Assembly (NCBI GenBank): GCA_039916225.1 | Contig: JBDSLU010000469.1 | Coordinates: 1 to 12,765 of the forward strand | Direction: 5' to 3' | DNA length: 12,765 bases | From: JBDSLU01 sp039916225 | Lineage (GTDB): Bacteria; Acidobacteriota; Vicinamibacteria; Vicinamibacterales; Vicinamibacteraceae | Shown here: one piece after another, positions 6,808-12,765 of the stretch | Numbering within the stretch: position 1 is the first letter of the stretch | Layout of the letters: every line of letters begins with the position of its first letter | Notes under the pieces: generated by a model | The model's input: the letters and a program-made list of their open reading frames with translations, nothing else | Told to the model about the DNA's origin: nothing | Database searches by the model: none | Program-made: the position numbers and the translations under genes

Positions 6808-6875
6808 GTACGGTGCGGACTCGGCAGCCGGTTGCGCAAGTACGGCAACCCCTTCCCTAGGCCTGGACCGTACGG
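6808..6875. repeat. Three spaced GTACGG repeats upstream of tamA
   Basis: GTACGG occurs at 6808-6813, 6840-6845 and 6870-6875, spaced 32 and 30 bp, close to three DNA turns each, within the 159-bp gap before the TamA gene. The third lies in CCGTACGG, a palindrome. No convincing -35/-10 pair was found in the gap. The repeats could be regulator sites, but a 6-bp word is weak evidence. Confidence 0.3.
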
Positions 6876-6929
6876 GCCATCTCAGCACGTGATGCCGTCC
6901 AGGCATGCTGGCACGTCGCTTGAAATGGC

Positions 6930-8867
6930 ATGCGGGCTTCGTGCTGGATTATCGGGCTTCTCGCGCTGTCGATCAGCTCGAGCGTGGCGTGCAAGGAAGT
7001 GGCTAAGGTCAAGGTCTCGAGCCTGTCGTTGCAGGGCGTCGAGGCCGTCGATGAAGCGCAATTGCGCGCCGCGCTGCAGACCAAGGCGGGCGGCTGGATT
7101 CCGTTCTCCAAGAAGCCGGCCTTCGATACCGACGAGTTTCAGCGCGACCTGCAGCGACTGCGCAACTTCTACACCGAGCGCGGATATCCGGACGCGCGCG
7201 TCACCGACGTCGACGTCGCGTTCGACGACAAGAAGGAGCACGTCAAGCTCACCGTCACGGTGCGCGAAGGCGAGCCGTTGCGCGTCGAGTCGATGCGTTT
7301 CGAAGGCTTCGAGGTGCTGCCGGAGCGGCGCCAGGAGTCCGTCCGGTCACGCTTGGGGCTCGCCTCGGGCGACGTCCGCGATCGCCGTCGCGTCGAGGCC
7401 GCCCGCAGCACCGCCCTGAACGTCCTGCAGGAGTTCGGCTATCCCTACGCCAAGGTGACGGTGGACGAAGTGCCCGGCTCGGCCGCGCACGGTGTCGCCA
7501 TCGTGGTGCGGGCCGTCCCCGGCCAGGCAGCGACCTTCGGGGCGATCGAAGTGCGCGGGAACGCGTCGGTAAACGAGGACGTCATCGTCCGTCAGCTCGC
7601 CTTCAAGCCGGGCGATCGCTACAGCGCCGGCCGCGTCCGGGCCAGCCAGAGCAAGCTGTCGTCGCTCGATCTGTTCCGCTTCGTCTACGTCGAGCCGCGC
7701 GGCCCCGGTGGTGACGCTGCGACGCAGCCGGCGGCCGTGCCGATGCGCATCACCGTCGCCGAGGACAAGCACCGCCAGTTCACCGGCGCGGTCGGCTACG
7801 GCACCGAGGAGAAGGCCCGCGTCCGCGGCGAATGGAAGCACGTCAACTTCCTCGGTGGGGCCCGCAGCGCCGGCATCGAGAGCAAGTTCTCATCGCTCGA
7901 TCGCGGCGTGCGGGTGAACTTCAACGAGCCATGGTTCTTCACCCGGCATCTGTCGTTCTCGGCCCAGGCGCAGACCTGGGACGAGCGCGAGCCGGTCTAC
8001 CGGGTGACGACCTACGGCGGGCGGGCCGGTGTCTCATGGCGGCGTGAGCGCCGCAATCCGGTGACGCGACGCGGTGCCACCACGTCGCTCGGCGTGTCGT
8101 TCATCAACGAGTTCACCGACTATCGCGTGTCCGAGGAGGCACTGGCCGATCCGTCGCTGCGCAACGCGCTGATCAGCCTCGGCCTCGATCCCGAAACCGG
8201 CGCTGCCCAGGGCACGCTGGTCTCGCTGCGGCTGCAGGCCGATCACGACACGACGTCGAGCCGCCTCGATCCGCAGCGTGGCTTCGCTCTCTCGGGAGCG
8301 GTGGAGCAGGCCGGCAAGTTCCTGCCCGGTGCGTTCACCTACACCGAGTTCAGCGGCGAGGCGCGGCTCTACTTCTCGACCCGCCGCCCGTCTCAAGTGA
8401 GCAGCGGCCGTCGGGGCATCGTCTTCGCCGGCCGCCTGCGCGGCTCGACCATCGACGCCCCGCCACCGACCGACGCCGCGGTGCCGTTCTTCAAGCGCTA
8501 CTTCCTCGGCGGCTCGACCAGCGTCCGCGGCTGGGGCCGCTACGAAGTCAGTCCGCTGACGGAGTCCGGTCAGCCCATCGGCGGCCTCAGCGTGGTGGAG
8601 ACGTCGGGCGAGGTCCGCGTGCCGGTCGGCACCAAGCTCAGTGCGGTGGCCTTCGTCGACGCTGGCAGCGTCGGCCGCACTCCCTGGCACCTCGACCCGG
8701 GCGGCTTCCGCGCCGCGGTCGGGCCCGGCATCCGCTACGACACGCCGATCGGGCCGGTCCGGCTCGATCTCGGCTATCAGCTCAACCCCATTCCCGGGCT
8801 GCTCGTGAAGGGCCAGCCCGAGGCCCGCCGCTGGCGCGCCCACATCAGCATCGGCCAGGCCTTCTGA
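6930..8867 (+). CDS. tamA: TamA-like outer membrane assembly protein (three POTRA domains and barrel)
   Basis: An Omp85-family outer-membrane protein, 645 aa. It has a short hydrophobic N-terminal signal (about residues 4-20), three POTRA-like domains (about 27-112, 117-196 and 203-278; note RGYPDARV and FGYPYAKV), and a 16-strand-type barrel from about 283 to the end. The barrel holds the family motif VRGW (532-535) within FLGGSTSVRGWGRYE and ends in a terminal Phe, the usual outer-membrane assembly signal. Three POTRAs plus a tamB gene 2 bp downstream favour TamA over BamA, which usually has five. A cysteine at position 21 (SSVAC) hints at lipoprotein processing, but the -3 residue is Ser, so the lipobox is weak. 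The ATG at 6930 is the first in frame after a stop at 6921 and lacks a Shine-Dalgarno sequence. TamA works with TamB in outer-membrane biogenesis. Confidence 0.92.
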   Translation: MRASCWIIGLLALSISSSVACKEVAKVKVSSLSLQGVEAVDEAQLRAALQTKAGGWIPFSKKPAFDTDEFQRDLQRLRNFYTERGYPDARVTDVDVAFDDKKEHVKLTVTVREGEPLRVESMRFEGFEVLPERRQESVRSRLGLASGDVRDRRRVEAARSTALNVLQEFGYPYAKVTVDEVPGSAAHGVAIVVRAVPGQAATFGAIEVRGNASVNEDVIVRQLAFKPGDRYSAGRVRASQSKLSSLDLFRFVYVEPRGPGGDAATQPAAVPMRITVAEDKHRQFTGAVGYGTEEKARVRGEWKHVNFLGGARSAGIESKFSSLDRGVRVNFNEPWFFTRHLSFSAQAQTWDEREPVYRVTTYGGRAGVSWRRERRNPVTRRGATTSLGVSFINEFTDYRVSEEALADPSLRNALISLGLDPETGAAQGTLVSLRLQADHDTTSSRLDPQRGFALSGAVEQAGKFLPGAFTYTEFSGEARLYFSTRRPSQVSSGRRGIVFAGRLRGSTIDAPPPTDAAVPFFKRYFLGGSTSVRGWGRYEVSPLTESGQPIGGLSVVETSGEVRVPVGTKLSAVAFVDAGSVGRTPWHLDPGGFRAAVGPGIRYDTPIGPVRLDLGYQLNPIPGLLVKGQPEARRWRAHISIGQAF

Positions 8868-8869
8868 TC

Positions 8870-11800
8870 ATGGCGATCAACTTCCGTCGCTGGCTCCGCA
8901 TCGGCTCGCTCGTGCTGGCCCTTTTCGTGGGCCTGCTGGTGGTGGCCATCGTTTCGACCCAGACTGCGTGGTTCAAGGACTGGCTGCGGCGCTATGTGAT
9001 GCGCGAGGCGGACGGGTACCTGAATGGGACCCTCGCCATCCAGCGCCTCGACGGCAATGTCTTCACCGGCCTCGCGATCGAAGGCGTCACGCTGACCCAG
9101 GGCCGCGAGACGATCTTCGCGGCCAAGGACGTCGGCCTCCGCTACAGCCTCTGGGATCTGATCTCGGGTGACGTCGTCATCGACGAGATCCGCATCAACG
9201 AGCCGCGGATGGCGCTGAGCCGCGGTCCGTCCGGGTGGAACGTCGCCGGGTTGGTGAAGGAGCAGGCGCAGGAGGCCGACCGCGAGGGGCCGGCTAAGCC
9301 GCTCACCATCCGCCACATCGGCATCAGCAACGGCACCGTGACCATCGCCGAGCCCGAGGGGCCGGACAGCCTGGGCCTGCCGAAGCGGATCGAGCACCTC
9401 GATCTGCAGGGTTCTTTCGCGTACAAGCCGGTCGATTTCGTCATCGAGCTGGGACAGGTCTCGTTCCGCGCCAGTGAACCCACGCTGGCCCTCAACAGCA
9501 TGAGCGGCCGGATCGTCGTCAACCAGGACGACGTGACGCTCGAGCGGCTGGTCATCCGCACTGCTGACAGTGCGCTGTCGGCACGGGGCTCGGTGCATGG
9601 CTACTTGCAGACGCCGACCCTGAACCTGGCGCTGTCATCGGAGAAGCTCACGCCGCGCGAGTTCGCCGGCTTCGTGCCGGCGCTGGCCGACGTGCGCATG
9701 CAGCCGTCACTCGACGCCACGGCGCGCGGCCGGCTCGAGGCGCTCGATACCGTGCTCTCGGTCCGCAGCGCCGCCGGCACGTTCAGCGCCAAGGTCGTGG
9801 CCGACGCCGAGGGGCCCGAGCGCGGCATGCGCGGCACGGCCACGCTCACCGACCTCGACTTGAGCGGCGTCGTCGACGGCCTGCCGGCAAGCCGGGTCAA
9901 TGCGACGACCGAGGTCGACCTGCGCGTCGACGCCGGCAGCGAAGTCGACGGCCGAGCCGTCGTCCACGTGGCGCCGACCGAGGTCGACGGCTACCGTGTC
10001 GACGCGCTCGAGGCCACGGCCATCATCACCGACTCGCGGGTAAAGCTCGACGCCGATGCCCGGGCCTATGGCGCGCATGCCACCGCCAAGGGCAACATCG
10101 TGCCGCCCCTCAACGGCCGCAAGGCCTCGGGCGAGCTGGCCGGCACCATCGCCGGTCTCGACCTGCGCAAGCTGCCGCGACGCCTGGGCGTCCCGGCGAT
10201 CTCCACGCAGGCCGGAGGCCGCTATCGCGCCGCCCTCGACGGCCGCGGTCCCAGCGGTGAGCTGGTGTTCGACGCGTCGAAAGTGGAAGGCGCCTCGATC
10301 GACGCCGGCACGCGCGTCAGCGGCACGCTCTATGGCTCGCGACCGACCTTCACCGCCAAGGGCGGCATGCGCGACGTCGATCCGCACCGCTTCGGCACGG
10401 TGCTGAACCTGCCGGCGTTGACCGAGGCACGCCTGCGCGGCCGCATCGACGCCACCTTCGACCTGGCCGGCAGCGGCAAGACGGTGCCGACCCTCGAGGT
10501 CGCTGGTCGAATCGGCGTGCCTCATGCCGCCATCGTCGGCGGGGAGGTGCGCGACGCCGTCGCCGATGTCCGGCTGACCCGCGGCGCCCTCGACGGCACG
10601 CTCACCGCCTCGTTCAGCAACATCGACCCCGGTCTCGCCGCCGACCGGCCGCCACTCGCCGGCGCCGTCAGCGGCTCGATCGACGCGGCCATGGCGACGC
10701 CGTCGATCACGGCGTTCTCCCTGCCGGCGGCGACCGGCCGGGTGCGGCTGGAACTGCAGCCGTCGCGCGTCGGCGAGCACACGGTCGATCGCGGCACGCT
10801 GCAGGCGTCGCTGGCCAACGGCGTGCTCGACGTCGCGTCCCTGGACGTCGCCGGGCCGCTGGCTGATGTCACGGCCCACGGGACGGTGGCGACGACGCGA
10901 GACGGCGCGTCGAACCTCCAGTATCGCGTCGTGGCGGCCGACCTGGAGCCGGCGGCGGCCCTGGCGGGGCAGAGCGACGTCCACGGTGCCGGCCACGTCG
11001 AAGGCACGGTCACCGGCAACCTCGACGAGTTGCACACGACCGGCACGCTCGCGCTGGCGAACGCGGCCTACGGAACGACGGTCCGCGCCGTCGACACGCA
11101 GAGCCGCTACGACGTGACGCTGCCGGACCTCGACCCGCAGCGCATCCGCGTCGTGGCGCAGACGCGCGCGGCGCTGGTCGAAGCCGCCGGGCAGTTGCTG
11201 CGCGAAGTGACGGCCGATGTCCGCTACGCCGATCGCGCGGCGACGTTCTCGACGAAGGTGGCGGCGAGCGACGCCCGGACGCTCGAGGCGGCGGGCACGG
11301 TCGCGTTGCCGCAGCCGTCCGACGTCGACCTGCGGCTCGATCGGCTGACGGCGACCGCGGAGGGCGCCTCGTGGTCGCTGGCCGCGCCGTCGCGGATCCG
11401 CTACGCCAACGACCGCGTCGACGTCGATCGCCTCGCCCTGGTCAGCGGGACGCAGCGCATCGAAGCCGCCGGCACCGTGGCCGTCGGCAAGGACAGCGCC
11501 CGCGCCGCCGCCGACCATCCACTGCGGCTCACCCTCAGCGACGTGGACCTGGCTGAGGTCGATCGCCTGGCCCGCACCGGACGCGGCCTCGGCGGCATCC
11601 TGAACGGCACGGCCACCGCGTCCGGCGATCTGCAGTCGCCGGACGCGACAGCCCATGTCACGGTCCGCGACGGCAAGGTGGGGGACTTCACGTATCAGTC
11701 GCTCGACGCGACCGTGACGCATGGCGCGACGGCCGCCAAGGTCGAGGCCCGGCTCGATCGCGGCGCCGAATGGCTCACCGTCCGCGGCACCCTGCCACCG

Positions 11801-12765
11801 GCGCCGATCCTGCGCGACGACGCCCGTCGCAATACGGCGCCCGTCGACCTGCACGTGGAATCGAGCGCCATCGACTTGGGCGTGGCGCAGGCGTTCACAC
11901 CGCTCATCGAGAAGGTGACCGGCACCTTGAATGCCAACGTCCACCTCACCGGGACGCTGGCGGCCCCGGTCGTCGACGGTGGCGTGCGCGTAGCCAACGG
12001 CGCGTTCACGATCACCGACGAGGGCACGCAGTTCACGGCGATCCAGGCCGACATTGGCCTGCAGGCCGATCGCGTCGACGTGCGACAGCTCGAAGTCGCC
12101 GACAAGGATGGCCACAAGCTCCAGGTCGTCGGCCGCGCTGGCGTGTCACTGGCCGAGCGCCAGGTCGGCGACGTCGATCTGCGCGTCACCAGCGACGAGT
12201 TCAGCGTCCTCGACGGCAACTTCGGCCGGCTCCATCTCGACACCAACGTGACGGTGAAAGGCGCGCTCCGGGCGCTGCGCGCCGAAGGCACGATGACCGT
12301 CCGCTCCGGACGAATCGAGGTCGACCATGTCCTCGAAGAACTGCGCCCCTCCAAGGGCGGAGCGGTGATCGACGTCGCGGCGCCGGCGACCGTGTCGAAC
12401 CCGTCGCCGTCGGCGGCGATCGCGACCGACTTCCCGCCAGCGTCCGCGGTCGCAGGGACGCGGCCCGCCGGGGCAGCGCCTGAACCGGTCGCGCCGGAAC
12501 CCGTCCAGGCTTCGACCGGAACGACTGGTCCGTCGATTTTCGACGCAATGGCCCTCGACGTGCGCGTCAAGGTGCCCAACACCCTCGTCCTCCGCGGCGA
12601 CGGCGTGAAGATCGGCGGGGAAGGCCTGTCGCTCGGTAACTTGAACATGACGCTGGGCGGCGACCTCCAGGCCACCAAGGCGCCCGGGGCATCGACGATG
12701 GTGGTCGGCACGATCAACACCGTGCGCGGCTTCTACGAGTTCCAGGGGCGGCGGTTCGAGCTGCG
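8870..12765 (+). CDS. tamB: TamB-like inner-membrane translocation/lipid-bridge protein (3' end outside window)
   Basis: The frame is open from the ATG at 8870 to the end of the window, giving at least 1298 codons. The product begins with a signal anchor (about residues 8-28, WLRIGSLVLALFVGLLVVAIV), then WLRRYVMREADGYLNGTLAI, typical of AsmA/TamB N-termini. A very long run of short repetitive beta strands (G-x-L/V alternation) follows, expected to fold into a hydrophobic-grooved beta-taco spanning the periplasm. A Pro/Ala/Thr-rich segment at about 1168-1221 breaks this pattern. After it comes the start of the conserved TamB C-terminal domain (DUF490), with VVGTINTVRGFYEFQGRRFEL at the very end, so perhaps 150-250 residues are missing. 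E. coli TamB is about 1259 aa. The gene starts 2 bp after the tamA stop, without its own RBS, implying coupled translation. TamB proteins are implicated in outer-membrane protein insertion and in phospholipid transport. Confidence 0.92.
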   Translation, partial: MAINFRRWLRIGSLVLALFVGLLVVAIVSTQTAWFKDWLRRYVMREADGYLNGTLAIQRLDGNVFTGLAIEGVTLTQGRETIFAAKDVGLRYSLWDLISGDVVIDEIRINEPRMALSRGPSGWNVAGLVKEQAQEADREGPAKPLTIRHIGISNGTVTIAEPEGPDSLGLPKRIEHLDLQGSFAYKPVDFVIELGQVSFRASEPTLALNSMSGRIVVNQDDVTLERLVIRTADSALSARGSVHGYLQTPTLNLALSSEKLTPREFAGFVPALADVRMQPSLDATARGRLEALDTVLSVRSAAGTFSAKVVADAEGPERGMRGTATLTDLDLSGVVDGLPASRVNATTEVDLRVDAGSEVDGRAVVHVAPTEVDGYRVDALEATAIITDSRVKLDADARAYGAHATAKGNIVPPLNGRKASGELAGTIAGLDLRKLPRRLGVPAISTQAGGRYRAALDGRGPSGELVFDASKVEGASIDAGTRVSGTLYGSRPTFTAKGGMRDVDPHRFGTVLNLPALTEARLRGRIDATFDLAGSGKTVPTLEVAGRIGVPHAAIVGGEVRDAVADVRLTRGALDGTLTASFSNIDPGLAADRPPLAGAVSGSIDAAMATPSITAFSLPAATGRVRLELQPSRVGEHTVDRGTLQASLANGVLDVASLDVAGPLADVTAHGTVATTRDGASNLQYRVVAADLEPAAALAGQSDVHGAGHVEGTVTGNLDELHTTGTLALANAAYGTTVRAVDTQSRYDVTLPDLDPQRIRVVAQTRAALVEAAGQLLREVTADVRYADRAATFSTKVAASDARTLEAAGTVALPQPSDVDLRLDRLTATAEGASWSLAAPSRIRYANDRVDVDRLALVSGTQRIEAAGTVAVGKDSARAAADHPLRLTLSDVDLAEVDRLARTGRGLGGILNGTATASGDLQSPDATAHVTVRDGKVGDFTYQSLDATVTHGATAAKVEARLDRGAEWLTVRGTLPPAPILRDDARRNTAPVDLHVESSAIDLGVAQAFTPLIEKVTGTLNANVHLTGTLAAPVVDGGVRVANGAFTITDEGTQFTAIQADIGLQADRVDVRQLEVADKDGHKLQVVGRAGVSLAERQVGDVDLRVTSDEFSVLDGNFGRLHLDTNVTVKGALRALRAEGTMTVRSGRIEVDHVLEELRPSKGGAVIDVAAPATVSNPSPSAAIATDFPPASAVAGTRPAGAAPEPVAPEPVQASTGTTGPSIFDAMALDVRVKVPNTLVLRGDGVKIGGEGLSLGNLNMTLGGDLQATKAPGASTMVVGTINTVRGFYEFQGRRFEL

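Noticed and set aside
9707..12115. 802-codon open frame on the minus strand opposite tamB
   Set aside because: It is codon-aligned antisense to tamB. Its stops would correspond to sense TTA, CTA and TCA, which are rare in this GC-rich DNA, so it stays open by composition. The product is Arg/Gly/Asp/Ala-rich with no domain, while the plus frame is a clear TamB.

Overview
The window is GC-rich chromosomal DNA from a Gram-negative (diderm) bacterium. The evidence for an outer membrane is direct: a three-POTRA outer-membrane barrel protein (TamA type), its inner-membrane partner TamB, and the ATPase and MCE subunits of a phospholipid transporter. The gene combination and strong G/C third-position bias (rare TTA, CTA and TCA codons) suggest Acidobacteriota, perhaps Vicinamibacteria. 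That placement is an inference from memory of similar proteins, not a search result.

Region 1 (1-3172, + strand) looks like one operon: the 3' part of an MlaF-like ABC ATPase (5' end outside the window), an MlaD-like MCE protein, a YtxH-type small membrane protein, a DUF948-like membrane/coiled-coil protein, and a secreted protein of unknown function. The MCE protein carries five tandem repeats with an exact 34-residue (102-bp) period. The YtxH and DUF948-like genes overlap by 4 bp. The three small genes have clear Shine-Dalgarno sequences.

Region 2 (3238-5612, - strand) holds a Bcr/CflA-type drug efflux transporter followed 35 bp later by a SAM-dependent methyltransferase with an extra N-terminal beta-rich domain. 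This pair converges on region 1 and diverges from region 3.

Region 3 (5685-12765, + strand) holds a bacterial type IB DNA topoisomerase with all five active-site residues, a 159-bp intergenic region, then tamA and, 2 bp after its stop, tamB. tamB is open for 3.9 kb and leaves the window just inside its conserved C-terminal domain.

Both flanking modules move lipid or protein material across the envelope: the MCE transporter (MlaFD-like) and the TamAB bridge lie about 4 kb apart. No RNA genes, CRISPR arrays, insertion sequences or phage genes were seen. The most noteworthy items are the periodic MCE tail, the three accessory genes attached to the MCE operon, and a possible lipidation cysteine at the N-terminus of the TamA-like protein.
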